DNA of 64,000 bases, from contig NZ_LMFO01000008.1 in the NCBI RefSeq assembly GCF_001426865.1, positions 1-64,000 on the forward strand. The letters run 5' to 3'. Position numbers and translations under genes: made by a program. The notes beneath the pieces were generated by a model. That model searched no databases. It was given only the letters and a program-made list of their open reading frames with translations, and had not been told where the DNA came from. Below, one piece after another: positions 54,714-63,430 of this stretch (position 1 is the stretch's first letter; every line of letters starts with the position of its first letter). Origin of the DNA: Paenibacillus sp. Root52 (lineage in GTDB: Bacteria > Bacillota > Bacilli > Paenibacillales > Paenibacillaceae).

Positions 54714-54849
54714 CTTAGTTAATTTCACAGCATTATACGCACGGTCGTGTATGTTCTCTTTGAGCACTTGAAGTGCTGTAATTGCATTGATTTTAACATG
54801 CTCCGTCCGATCATTCTTTCATTGGCGATTCTACCACTACGCACTCGAA

Positions 54850-55608
54850 TTAGTATGAACTCCAGCCTGCATCAGCCGTAATGACGGTTCCGTTAACGAA
54901 GCTAGATTCATCCGAGCCGAGGAACAAAGCCACTTTGGCAATCTCTTCACTCGTACCTACACGTGGGTTGATCGCCATACCTAGTTGTTGGCGTCCAGCT
55001 CCAAATGGGCTGATTCCTGTCATTGAGGAGCTAATGTTAGTTGCCACAGCCCCTGGAGCGATGGCATTACAACGAATGCCTTGCTCGGCATACATGTATC
55101 CCGTATTTTTCGTGAAACCAATCACCGCGTGTTTGGAAGCTGTATAAGCGGCTCCCGCACGTCCGCCGTGCAACCCACCTGCTGAAGCAATGTTCACGAT
55201 GACTCCTTTTTGTTTCTCTTGGAAGATCGGCAATACTTTACGCGTAGTCCGCATTACGCTGGTTGTATTTACGGCGAACAATCTCTCCCACTTCTCATCG
55301 GTGATATCTGCTGCTGGCTCCATGCCATCCATAATGCCTGCATTGTTCACCAGAATATCCACAGTCCCATAGGTACTTACCGTCACATCAATCAGATTTT
55401 GCACATCTTCTTCTTTGGCTACATTAGCCAAAACCACGATGGCTTCTCCGCCTGATTCCTTGATCTCACTAGCAACCGTCTGAGCGGACTGTTCGTTAAT
55501 ATCTGACACAACGACTTTGGCACCTTCTCTAGCATATAGTGTGGCAATTGCTTTCCCCATGCCTGAACCTGCACCTGTCACAACAGCAACTTTATCTTGA
55601 AGTTTCAT
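54850..55608 (-). CDS. Short-chain dehydrogenase/reductase (SDR)
   Basis: 252 residues. TGAGSGMGKAIA (NAD(P) binding), VVVSDINEQ, NNAGIMDGM, and the catalytic Tyr-Lys pair in YTASKHAVIGF with Ser in IASAGG. Such enzymes oxidise or reduce alcohols and ketones; the Asp after strand 2 (SDIN) suggests NAD(H). The start is fixed by AAAGGAGGAATT upstream of ATG 55608. It faces away from the TetR-type gene, which may control it. Confidence 0.9.
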   Translation of the reverse strand: MKLQDKVAVVTGAGSGMGKAIATLYAREGAKVVVSDINEQSAQTVASEIKESGGEAIVVLANVAKEEDVQNLIDVTVSTYGTVDILVNNAGIMDGMEPAADITDEKWERLFAVNTTSVMRTTRKVLPIFQEKQKGVIVNIASAGGLHGGRAGAAYTASKHAVIGFTKNTGYMYAEQGIRCNAIAPGAVATNISSSMTGISPFGAGRQQLGMAINPRVGTSEEIAKVALFLGSDESSFVNGTVITADAGWSSY

Positions 55609-55644
55609 ATCTTAATTCCTCCTTTTTGTATTCGTTTACAATAA

Positions 55645-55669
55645 GTTAACAAACAAATGTTCATTAACT
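55645..55669. promoter_or_regulatory. Inverted repeat before the SDR gene, candidate TetR operator
   Basis: GTTAACAAACAAATGTTCATTAAC is an imperfect palindrome (GTTAA...TTAAC ends) about 40 bases before the SDR start. The TetR-type gene nearby could bind it. Only position and symmetry support this. Confidence 0.4.
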
Positions 55670-55984
55670 CGTATCCTTAGTATAATAAGTCATAGCTTTT
55701 GGGATCAATCAGTAAAAGCTTGCCCTATTGTACATTAACCAACACTTCAGACGCCTATTGTACGTTTATTAAACCTTACTTTTTGAACAACTGCTAAAAT
55801 ACGAGTTCAAAAAGTTCGCTTTTCAGTACCGAGAAGATGGGATGAAGATAGAAATGGAGTAGCGGAGCGTAGGCAAAACTACGTGAGCAACGGACATTTC
55901 GGCTGAATCCCATATTCGCCGTCAGGCATCCTTCGTAATCAAAAGCGTACTTTTTGAACAACCTATACTAAGGGAGGAAATTTG
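55670..55984. other. Intergenic region between the SDR and TetR genes
   Basis: About 310 bases, mostly taken up by dispersed repeat copy 2 (55806-55965) and a lone right-end fragment (55776-55795, ACTTTTTGAACAACTGCT). The ribosome site of the TetR gene, GGGAGG, lies at its right end. Confidence 0.6.
55806..55965. repeat. Dispersed structured repeat with terminal inverted repeats, copy 2
   Basis: TTCAAAAAGTTCGCTTTT at the left end and AAAAGCGTACTTTTTGAA at the right are reverse complements apart from one base. Inner parts include CGTAG-GCAAAA-CTACG. It matches the element at 39202-39408 but lacks about 40 inner bases. A right-end fragment lies 10 bases before it at 55776-55795. Confidence 0.82.
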
Positions 55985-56632
55985 ATGTCAGACCCTACTG
56001 AATCCACGGATCGAAGAATCAAGAAATCCAAAGCTGCGCTGAAACATGCACTCATTAAGCTTATGCAAAAGCAACCTTTTAGAGAAATATCCATTACCGA
56101 TATTGTAAAGTTGGCGGATCTGAATCGGGGAACCTTCTATAAGCACTATCAGTACAAAGAAGACCTGTTTGACGAGATCATAGACGATGTCATTCAAGAC
56201 CTGGTCACCTCTTACCGAGAGCCTTACCAAGGCAAAGAAATATTTGAAGTGAGTCATATGCCATCATCAGCCATCCGCATCTTTGAGCATGTCTATCAGC
56301 ACGCTCCATTCTATACTCTTGCCGTCAAATCCGAGGCATCCTCCAGCTTCCAACAGATGATCTGTAATGTTCTACGCGACCTTGCCTTACAGGATCTAAA
56401 CGAAATATTCCCAACGCATATCAACCGCGAGCTGCTCGCAAGTTATCAATCTCATGCTATCTTCGGCATGATTATCGAGTGGATTCATCAGGAGTTCAGA
56501 CACAGCCCCGGTTATATGGCCGAGGAATTGTTCAAAATTATTAATTATAAACCCGCTAATGTGGTCTATCATTCGACTCACCGCGAACCTGCAACACAAT
56601 ATGTACAAAAAAATGGAATGACCCTCGAATGA
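55985..56632 (+). CDS. TetR-family transcriptional regulator
   Basis: 215 residues. HTH: KSKAALKHALIKLMQKQPFREISITDIVKLADLNRGTFYKHYQYKEDLF, with the GTFYKHY turn that marks the family. The C-terminal ligand domain is helical without known markers. ATG 55985 (MSDPTESTDRR) is chosen because GGAGG lies seven bases before it. It is divergent from the SDR gene. Confidence 0.9.
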   Translation: MSDPTESTDRRIKKSKAALKHALIKLMQKQPFREISITDIVKLADLNRGTFYKHYQYKEDLFDEIIDDVIQDLVTSYREPYQGKEIFEVSHMPSSAIRIFEHVYQHAPFYTLAVKSEASSSFQQMICNVLRDLALQDLNEIFPTHINRELLASYQSHAIFGMIIEWIHQEFRHSPGYMAEELFKIINYKPANVVYHSTHREPATQYVQKNGMTLE

Positions 56633-56757
56633 ATGATTCCCATTTGCCTCATATTAACTAAGGTATAGCTGAATAGATTCGTAGGATATGGTTAAAAGAA
56701 CATAGACGGCATATTCAACTTTTTACATGTAAACCTAATTTGATATGAGGAGGAATC

Positions 56758-57807
56758 ATGATGACATCTTTTAAGTATCGGCTTGAACAAAAGGAACCTC
56801 GGACAGGATCTGGCGGAATTACCCGTGGCGCTTCGGTTAAAGATTTCCCTGCTTCAATCGGCATTGCTGGCGTATCCATGCGATTAGAGCCGGGCGGGAT
56901 GCGCGAATTACATTGGCATGCGAATGCAGCAGAATGGGCATATGTCATCAGCGGTTCCTGTCGTACAACAGTCATTCATCCGGATGGACATGCCTACACA
57001 GATACGTTCGAGCCCGGTGATGTCTGGTATTTCCCGCGTGGATATGGACATTCCATCCAGGGACTCGGCCCGGACGAATGTCATTTCATTTTGATTTTTG
57101 ATAACGGCGATTTCTCGGAGGATCATACATTCAGCATTACGGATTTCATTACACAGACACCGAACAACATTGTAGCTCAGAATCTTGGCATCACCGAAGA
57201 ACAAGCAGCCAAGCTGAATCAGGGCGAAGCCTACTTTGCCAAGGGGCCTGTGCCCAATGATAGTTCCTCTTCCGGTACATATCGTCGTAATTCAGAGCTG
57301 ACAACAGTTCACCGGTATCCACTTCTCGCCAAACAGCCTAGGCGAGCACCAGGAGGTGGTACGCAACGTACAGTGACCGTCGAAGACTTCCCCATCTCCA
57401 CCACGATGGCTGGGTCACTCATTGAATTGCAGCCAGGTGCGCTACGGGAGATGCATTGGCACCCTAATGCAGACGAGTGGCAGTACTATATTAGCGGTCA
57501 GGCTGAAATGACGGTATTCCTCGCAGAGGGTCATGCGGTAACAGAGCATTTCGAAGCAGGCGATGTTGGCTATGCACCTATGGGAGCTGGTCATTATATC
57601 AAAAATACCGGAGACGATGTCTGTCGTGTGTTAATTGGCTTCAACAGCGGGCACTACGAAGCCATTGATCTGAGCGAATGGATTGCAGGTAACCCAGACG
57701 ATCTATTGTCAACGAATTTGGGTATTTCCAAAGAAGAAGCGGCTCAGCTTCCGAATGATACGCTCTTTATTGCACCAGACCCGCATAAGGATAAGAATCA
57801 TTCCTGA
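56758..57807 (+). CDS. Bicupin oxalate decarboxylase
   Basis: 349 residues with two cupin domains, each with a Mn-binding set: MRELHWHANAAEWAYVISG (residues 45-63) and LREMHWHPNADEWQYYISG (about 222-240), each followed by a His in a GHxI-type strand. The likely lid loop FSEDHTF (near residues 120-126) has the Glu found in OxdC, which favours oxalate decarboxylation (formate and CO2) over oxidation. The ribosome site AGGAGG lies before ATG 56758. No signal peptide, so cytoplasmic. It may help with plant-derived oxalate. Confidence 0.9.
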   Translation: MMTSFKYRLEQKEPRTGSGGITRGASVKDFPASIGIAGVSMRLEPGGMRELHWHANAAEWAYVISGSCRTTVIHPDGHAYTDTFEPGDVWYFPRGYGHSIQGLGPDECHFILIFDNGDFSEDHTFSITDFITQTPNNIVAQNLGITEEQAAKLNQGEAYFAKGPVPNDSSSSGTYRRNSELTTVHRYPLLAKQPRRAPGGGTQRTVTVEDFPISTTMAGSLIELQPGALREMHWHPNADEWQYYISGQAEMTVFLAEGHAVTEHFEAGDVGYAPMGAGHYIKNTGDDVCRVLIGFNSGHYEAIDLSEWIAGNPDDLLSTNLGISKEEAAQLPNDTLFIAPDPHKDKNHS

Positions 57808-57979
57808 ATGACAACTAACATGTATCACGTTTCCCTTTGTGTAGAACCTGTCTAGCTAACCTACGATGTTCACACAAGAGTGGGAAAAGTACATGCCAAC
57901 ATATGTGGTTACATTCCTATCGTACTGGCTAGACTGATCTGCATCACTGCTTTCACGCCCCAGAAAAGAGGTTACGTCT

Positions 57980-58717
57980 ATGACCTTAACGCCTGATTCG
58001 GATTCGACCAGTAGCCATCAAGGCACAACCAAACCTATTGGACATACTGTAGAACGCTTAGAGCCGGGATTATCCCGGCTTTTATTATCATCAGCTCTAG
58101 TGCTCATTGCCGGTTTCATTGATGCCATAGGATATCTAGGATTAGGCAAGGTTTATTTATCATTTATGAGCGGTAATAGCACCAAGCTAGGCATTGCGCT
58201 CTTTAAAGGTGACTACTCCGTATGGACAACGACAGGGGTCGTCGTGCTGTTATTCATTGTGGGTGCATTTATCGGTACGTTGATAACGGAATTATCCAGA
58301 CAATATCATTTGACGTTAATTTTAAGTGCGGAATCTATCTTATTCGTTATTGCGATCACCTGGGTCATATTTCTCCACACCGACAGCATTCTCTTTCCAC
58401 TCGCAGTGGCGATGGGTATGCAGAATACGATGCACCAGATGGTTGCCCACGCCGACGTGGGGAAAGGCTTCGTGTCAGGAACCTTGTTCGGGATTGGACA
58501 AGCCATCGCTAAAGCTGTACGCGGCAAAGCGCCTGCGTCCGAATGGGCTGTTCTGGCACTATCCTGGATTACGTTTGTCATCGGTGCGGCTCTGGGAGCA
58601 CTTCTGTTCACTCAAGCCAGTCTATTCATTTCCTTAATCGTGGCTCTATCAGCCCTTGTGCTGCTGATTCCATATGCACTCTACATGCAACGACAAAGAA
58701 CGGTTGACCCTGGATAA
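57980..58717 (+). CDS. YoaK-type DUF1275 membrane protein
   Basis: 245 residues with about six helices; LIAGFIDAIGYLGLGKVYLSFMSGNSTKLGIAL is the family hallmark (GxxDAxGxLxLxxxFxSxMTGN-like), and QNTMHQMVAHADVGKGFVSGTLFGIGQAIA is also typical. Function unknown. AGAGG lies nine bases before the ATG. The stop lies in the loop of a strong hairpin (58696-58736). Confidence 0.87.
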   Translation: MTLTPDSDSTSSHQGTTKPIGHTVERLEPGLSRLLLSSALVLIAGFIDAIGYLGLGKVYLSFMSGNSTKLGIALFKGDYSVWTTTGVVVLLFIVGAFIGTLITELSRQYHLTLILSAESILFVIAITWVIFLHTDSILFPLAVAMGMQNTMHQMVAHADVGKGFVSGTLFGIGQAIAKAVRGKAPASEWAVLALSWITFVIGAALGALLFTQASLFISLIVALSALVLLIPYALYMQRQRTVDPG

Positions 58718-58736
58718 TTCCTGGTCAACCGTTCTT
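58696..58736. terminator. Bidirectional hairpin overlapping the stop of the DUF1275 gene
   Basis: AAGAACGGTTGACC pairs exactly with GGTCAACCGTTCTT; the TAA of the DUF1275 gene lies in the loop. It can end both the DUF1275 transcript and the convergent TelA operon. Confidence 0.7.
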
Positions 58737-58789
58737 ACAATCATTGTTTATGCCATTCTATGCAGCTAAGAAACACGGGGTTATATAGA

Positions 58790-59929
58790 TTACAATCCCA
58801 GCTTCTGCCCTTTCTCCAGCCGCTGAATCTGCTGCTCTCCCGTATCTGCAAGTTCACGGAACTGCGTAATGGTCTCCCGCATTCGCGGTAATGCTTCCTG
58901 CTTATACACACTGATTGAATCGAGTGCAGACAAGACATCCGTGAATGCCTGCTTCATCGTATCGACCGAAATGCTTGCATCATACGCCTGCTTCTGAATG
59001 GCGATGCCCTGATCCTTAAGCATTTTGGATGTACCTGCGATGAGGTCGTTCGTCGTCTGGTTCAGCAGTTCGATTTTCTGCAATACAATCTTCTGATTAT
59101 AGAGCGCACTTGCTACGGTTACGGCAATTTTCAGTGCCGATATGGTTACATTCTTCGCCCGATCGACCCCGCGAATCAGTTCCTTGTTGTTACGAATGAC
59201 CACTTCAATCGCCATGATCCCTTGTTGGTTAACCACCAGCATCTGCTGCAGATCCATCACACGTTGCCGAAGCGGGAATAACACTTCTTCTGTAATGAAA
59301 CGAACCTTCTCCGGATCTTCATTGCGTACCTTCGCTGCCTCAATCTGTCCATCAATGGATTCGTCCATCAGCACACCTAACTGGATTTCTTTCTGTAATC
59401 GCTTGGTTAATTCACGTAAATTCTGCTGCTCGATCTCTAAGGTTGTATTGTCATTCCGTAAAGTTGCTCGACCTTTGTCCAGCGAGGTCACGATGTCTGC
59501 AATGACCGCATCTGCTTTCTGGTACTTCAAGAAATACGCGCGCAGCGGATTGAACAGCTTGCCCAGAAAGCCGGTCTTGGCAAAGTCGACCACACTTGGG
59601 TCGAGATCCTTCAGTTGCATATGCAGCTCAGTTAAGCCTTTGGCTACCTGACCGCCCTCGTCTCCCGTCTTGGACAGATGTCCAACGGAGACTTGAAGCA
59701 ACGCGTTTTTCTCCGAAGAGGATCTCATCGTGTTCATGCCAAAGCCCTCAATGGATTGCAGTATCTCCTTGCGCTTCTCCAACGATTCAAGGTCCAGTGT
59801 CATGATCATCTCTACGTTGGCACTTGCGACTTGTTGCAGCTCAGCAACCTCCGCAGGCACTGGTTTCACTTCTTCCTCAATCACCTTCTGAATTTCCTTC
59901 TGACTAGGTATCTCCATGGAAAATGACAT
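58790..59929 (-). CDS. TelA-family protein (toxic anion resistance)
   Basis: 379 residues, rich in coiled coil, soluble. Typical TelA features: helical bundle with LRQRVMDLQQMLVVNQQGIMAIEVVIRNNKELIRGVDRAKNVTISALKIAVTVASALYNQKIVLQKIELLNQTTNDLIAGTSKML. TelA proteins are linked to tellurite and toxic anion tolerance, and to envelope stress in Firmicutes (YaaN). Third gene of an operon with an XpaC-like gene and a VWA/binding-protein fusion, all on the minus strand with 12 to 20 bases between them. Confidence 0.88.
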   Translation of the reverse strand: MSFSMEIPSQKEIQKVIEEEVKPVPAEVAELQQVASANVEMIMTLDLESLEKRKEILQSIEGFGMNTMRSSSEKNALLQVSVGHLSKTGDEGGQVAKGLTELHMQLKDLDPSVVDFAKTGFLGKLFNPLRAYFLKYQKADAVIADIVTSLDKGRATLRNDNTTLEIEQQNLRELTKRLQKEIQLGVLMDESIDGQIEAAKVRNEDPEKVRFITEEVLFPLRQRVMDLQQMLVVNQQGIMAIEVVIRNNKELIRGVDRAKNVTISALKIAVTVASALYNQKIVLQKIELLNQTTNDLIAGTSKMLKDQGIAIQKQAYDASISVDTMKQAFTDVLSALDSISVYKQEALPRMRETITQFRELADTGEQQIQRLEKGQKLGL

Positions 59930-59949
59930 TGACGTTCCCCCTTAAAATA

Positions 59950-61638
59950 TTACATCTGTACGTTGAACAGGTTCCCAATCTTGTACACGACATCGTCGGT
60001 ATCGGCATTAATGCTTGCCGCTTCGTTAATGCTGGAGATGCTCTCCAATGCTTTGATGTCTGCGTTATAGCCAATGGTGTAAATCGGCACCTGATACGTC
60101 TCGACCAACTCACGAATATCCTGCAACGTATGACCCTCATTGGTCTCACCATCACTTAAGACAAAAATCAACGGCTTCACGTTGGGATTAGCAACCTTGT
60201 AATCCTCCAGCATCTTCATCGCCACAACGATCCCGTCAAAGGTCGCTGTCCCTCCACCTGCTTGCAAGCTATCCACCGTGCCTACAAACATGGATTGCTG
60301 GTTCGTATCATACTTGGCAATAGGTAAGTTGACGGTAACTCCACTGGAGTAGGATACTAAGCCGATGCTGTTGTCCGTACCCAGATACTTCTGCCCTTTG
60401 TGCAAGGACTCCTTAAGCCGGTTAAGCGGTTCTCCGTCCATGCTTCCAGATACATCGGTAACGAACACAGCCGCAATAGGTTTGCTGCCATTTTTCTTCT
60501 CTTTCCATACTTTCTGCGCGGACAACAGCGTACCGCCATCTACCGATGCTACCTCTGATTTATAATCCGGGAGGCCATTGAAACCGAACTCCTCGGCTGA
60601 TTTCTGGTATTTATCTTGCGTGACGAATTCCGCAAACTTCTGGATGATCTCCTGCTTGTTCTGCGGCAATTGACCGAGAGCATATAGCGGGCTGTCATGC
60701 CTTACTCCAAATGGTGTGAACACATATCCACTCTTCAGATCGGCGGTATTCACAAATGTCTGGTATTCAAGTACAAAAGCATCCAAACGGCCTGACTTGG
60801 CAGCTTCCCGCATCTGAATTGTCGTGGACGCGGTAAACGGTACGTTCGCCTGGAATTTCTCAAAGCCTTGGATCGCCTTCTCGCCAAGTGGATTCGAACT
60901 GTCATACGTGTTCAGTGCTGTCACGAGAAAGTTCAGCCCTGTGGAGCTAGCAAATGGATCGGTATATCCCATCGCAAGTTCGTTTTTCGCAATCGCTTCA
61001 GTGACTGTCTTCACATTGACAGAGCCATACGTATCAACCAGTGCATCATATTTCGCTTTGGAGATGACGATCCCTGGTACGTTACCAACAAGTCGTTCGG
61101 ATACCATCTCTGTCTTCACTCCGCTTGCCTCTACCATCTCGCCCCACAGTTCATTAGAAGGTGTGAAGGCGTCGGGCACATACTTGCCTGACTTGATATA
61201 GTCGGTAGCTGTTCCAGAGGCAATGTTACGAATCTTCACCGACACTTGTTTACCATCAACTCTGATATTTGCTTGGTTGAATTCTTGCGCTACTTCGGTT
61301 AACCAGCCGTCTACCCCGCTACCCGACTTCTCTGTGGAAGAGAAGATTTCAACATAATCATTCGTTGTATTCTCTACCGCAATCGGGAACTTGGATATGT
61401 CCGGCAGCGATTCTGCTACATCAACCGGATCTAGATCAATCTGGCCCTTAACCGGTTCGGCTGTTGCTGGCGCGATGTCCGCATACAACTTACCTAGCTC
61501 CTTACCTGCATTCTCCGTGCTGACCTGTGAAGATGATTTACCGAAGTTTGACGTCAGTGTAATTCCTGCATAGACTAGGCCAAACACAAGCACCAACATT
61601 ACAATGGATATGAAAAAAAACTTCCCCTTCTTCGCCAT
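59950..61638 (-). CDS. Membrane-anchored fusion of substrate-binding-like and VWA domains
   Basis: 562 residues. One N-terminal helix (FFFISIVMLVLVFGLVYAGI) anchors the protein outside. Residues about 80-400 look like a bacterial substrate-binding domain (PIAVENTTNDYVEIFSSTEKSGSGVDGWLTEVAQEFNQANI, FTPSNELWGEMVEASG). Residues about 415-560 form a von Willebrand A domain with the MIDAS motif VTDVSGSMDGE and later LSDGETNEGH. Middle gene of the XpaC-VWA-TelA operon. The role could be sensing or binding of a ligand or metal at the envelope; no direct evidence. Confidence 0.85.
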   Translation of the reverse strand: MAKKGKFFFISIVMLVLVFGLVYAGITLTSNFGKSSSQVSTENAGKELGKLYADIAPATAEPVKGQIDLDPVDVAESLPDISKFPIAVENTTNDYVEIFSSTEKSGSGVDGWLTEVAQEFNQANIRVDGKQVSVKIRNIASGTATDYIKSGKYVPDAFTPSNELWGEMVEASGVKTEMVSERLVGNVPGIVISKAKYDALVDTYGSVNVKTVTEAIAKNELAMGYTDPFASSTGLNFLVTALNTYDSSNPLGEKAIQGFEKFQANVPFTASTTIQMREAAKSGRLDAFVLEYQTFVNTADLKSGYVFTPFGVRHDSPLYALGQLPQNKQEIIQKFAEFVTQDKYQKSAEEFGFNGLPDYKSEVASVDGGTLLSAQKVWKEKKNGSKPIAAVFVTDVSGSMDGEPLNRLKESLHKGQKYLGTDNSIGLVSYSSGVTVNLPIAKYDTNQQSMFVGTVDSLQAGGGTATFDGIVVAMKMLEDYKVANPNVKPLIFVLSDGETNEGHTLQDIRELVETYQVPIYTIGYNADIKALESISSINEAASINADTDDVVYKIGNLFNVQM

Positions 61639-61650
61639 ACGAGCAACCCC

Positions 61651-62388
61651 TCACTGTCTATATAATTTGGTGTGCTTAATTAATTGATCAATCTCCTGCA
61701 TACAAGGCATCTGTTCAATATCTCCGGCCTCGTAGCTGTCTAGGCGTGAAATCTCTAGTAGCAACTGATCCAGCTTGAGCAGAATTTCCTCATTGGTGTG
61801 GAGTGAATCTTTTACGTAGGTTAGATAGTCGTTGTACACTTTCGTTTTTTCCTGAAAAAGCTTCTGTGGCAAGCTCGCGGATTTGGATTTCATCATATTG
61901 GCGTAATCCGCTTCATCAAATACATTCAATCGATTTAACACGCTGCGAATGTTCAGGTACAACAGCTTCTCTACTTCTAGCGTGACGGAAGCAAATTTCT
62001 TATAGCTCAGTTCTCCCGGATCAAATCGTTGATGCAATACATTCAGGAGCGTCTCTTTCTTTTTTTTCATCCGACTAAGTTGGGATAAGCCCAGCGTAAT
62101 ATCTTCTTCGAGCACTTTGATGCGTCTATAAAAAGATAAAGCCTCCACATAATCCTCATGTGTTTCGATACGCCTCACAGGCAGAACAACCGGTTGCCTG
62201 AACAACAAGGTATAGCTGCCATAGAACAGAGCGAGTGCGCTACCAAACAGCAGCGTCACCGAAAGTGCTGTCGTGAATGCACTCTCCCCAAATTCCAGTC
62301 CGATAAAGCCCGGTGAGAATGCTAGAACATTCACCGCCACAATGCCGAGGATCAGTCCGAGAAACTTTATGTATTTGGTCATGTTCAA
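61651..62388 (-). CDS. XpaC-like membrane protein
   Basis: 245 residues: two helices at the N-terminus (residues 5-55), then a helical cytoplasmic part with RIKVLEEDITLGLSQLSRMKKKKETLLNVL and FQEKTKVYNDYLTYVKDSLHTNEEILLKLDQLLLEISRLDSYE. The layout resembles the XpaC protein that sits beside the TelA gene in Bacillus (xpaC-yaaN). GGAGG lies eight bases before a TTG at 62388, which therefore seems the start; the ATG at 62382 is too far from it. First gene of the operon. Confidence 0.65.
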   Translation of the reverse strand: MNMTKYIKFLGLILGIVAVNVLAFSPGFIGLEFGESAFTTALSVTLLFGSALALFYGSYTLLFRQPVVLPVRRIETHEDYVEALSFYRRIKVLEEDITLGLSQLSRMKKKKETLLNVLHQRFDPGELSYKKFASVTLEVEKLLYLNIRSVLNRLNVFDEADYANMMKSKSASLPQKLFQEKTKVYNDYLTYVKDSLHTNEEILLKLDQLLLEISRLDSYEAGDIEQMPCMQEIDQLIKHTKLYRQ

Positions 62389-62903
62389 TCATTCGACCTC
62401 CTTTCATGTTAGATATTAGGCCTTCATGTCGTATTTTTCCTGTTTATCTCATTCTCATTGTACATGATGTTAACGCTCTCAGGTGGATATGATTGGATAT
62501 TCATAATCAAAAGCGGACTTTTTGAATAACCTCTATAACTATACGTGGCTTGGGCTTATCCCATTTCATCTTTACAGGGACAACGTCAAAACAAATGGGG
62601 TAACTTGTGGTCAAACTGTTGAAGTATGTTGCCTGCAAATAGCAGATTGTGGATGTTCAGATGTTATTCGGTAATACGCGGAAAATTGCTGTGCGTGTCA
62701 TTTTTTATATAAATACGTATTCACTCGTCAGCCCCTGTGGTGAAAGACTATCCATTCGAAATGTCTTGATACGCAAGCCTGGAACATTTTAAATTCACCT
62801 CATCTGAATGTAGACTTTCAAAAAAATATACCTCCTATATTTACTCTGAAACTTAATTTACAGTAATATACCCATATCATGGTAGATTTGAGGAGGGAAC
62901 GAT
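62389..62903. other. Intergenic region upstream of the XpaC and ATA-start genes
   Basis: About 510 bases, A/T-rich. Contains a right-end fragment of the dispersed repeat (62500-62531) and the divergent promoters of the flanking genes. No frame with a ribosome site. Confidence 0.5.
62500..62531. repeat. Right-end fragment of the dispersed structured repeat
   Basis: TTCATAATCAAAAGCGGACTTTTTGAATAACCTCT matches the right end of the copies at 39202-39408 and 55806-55965 (ATCAAAAGCGxACTTTTTGAACAACCT). The rest is absent, so it is a decayed copy. Confidence 0.65.
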
Positions 62904-63227
62904 ATACAAAGAAACAAGCCTCAGATAATATTTGTTTTTGTAATTCTTGTCCTAATTTTGGAAGGCTGTAGCTTCAAGTCTGATTCTAGCGCAGATACTC
63001 AAGTTGTTAACAGGGCTATGGAGGCAGGAACAACCTATTTCAAAGAAAAATATGATCTTAACGTAAAGTTTACCCGCCACAAATTTAATCCTCCCAGTCT
63101 GGGAGCAGATGTGGGGCTATATGGACATTTAATAGAAAATACGAATACCGAAGTGTTTCTCCTTATAAACTATGAAACACTTGAAATTGTCACTGCTGCT
63201 GTCCCCGAAGGGCTAATTAACAAATAA
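62904..63227 (+). CDS. Small lipoprotein with apparent ATA start codon
   Basis: 107 codons if counted from ATA at 62904. A GGAGGG site lies six bases before the ATA; in frame it reads IQRNKPQIIFVFVILVLILEGC, a full lipoprotein signal with lipobox LILEGC. The first usual start in frame is a TTG at 62958, which would remove nearly the whole signal and has no ribosome site. So either ATA (AUA) is used, or an ATG has mutated and the gene is weak or dead. The mature part (GLYGHLIENTNTEVFLLINYETLEIVTAA) has no known family. Confidence 0.5.
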   Translation: MQRNKPQIIFVFVILVLILEGCSFKSDSSADTQVVNRAMEAGTTYFKEKYDLNVKFTRHKFNPPSLGADVGLYGHLIENTNTEVFLLINYETLEIVTAAVPEGLINK

Positions 63228-63280
63228 TATTTACGGAATGGATTACTTTTTGTGATCCTTTCCTGTATTTAAAATGAAAA

Positions 63281-63305
63281 ATACCCCGGCGAGGTGCCGG
63301 AGTAT
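63281..63305 (-). terminator. Terminator of the GH127-type gene
   Basis: ATACCCCGGC (63281-63290) pairs with GCCGGAGTAT (63296-63305) with one mismatch; on the minus strand it is followed by TTTTTCATTTT. It lies about 125 bases after the stop at 63431. Confidence 0.7.
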
Positions 63306-63430
63306 CGGAATGGTCAGATTTTCACTTAAACAAGCCTCGTGAACTTGCTTCGGTAAGTTAGCTTAACTTGAATAGCTGCTGGAGTGAATTTTCCAGTTCA
63401 GGATATAACACCGATTGAATCGCACCCTGG

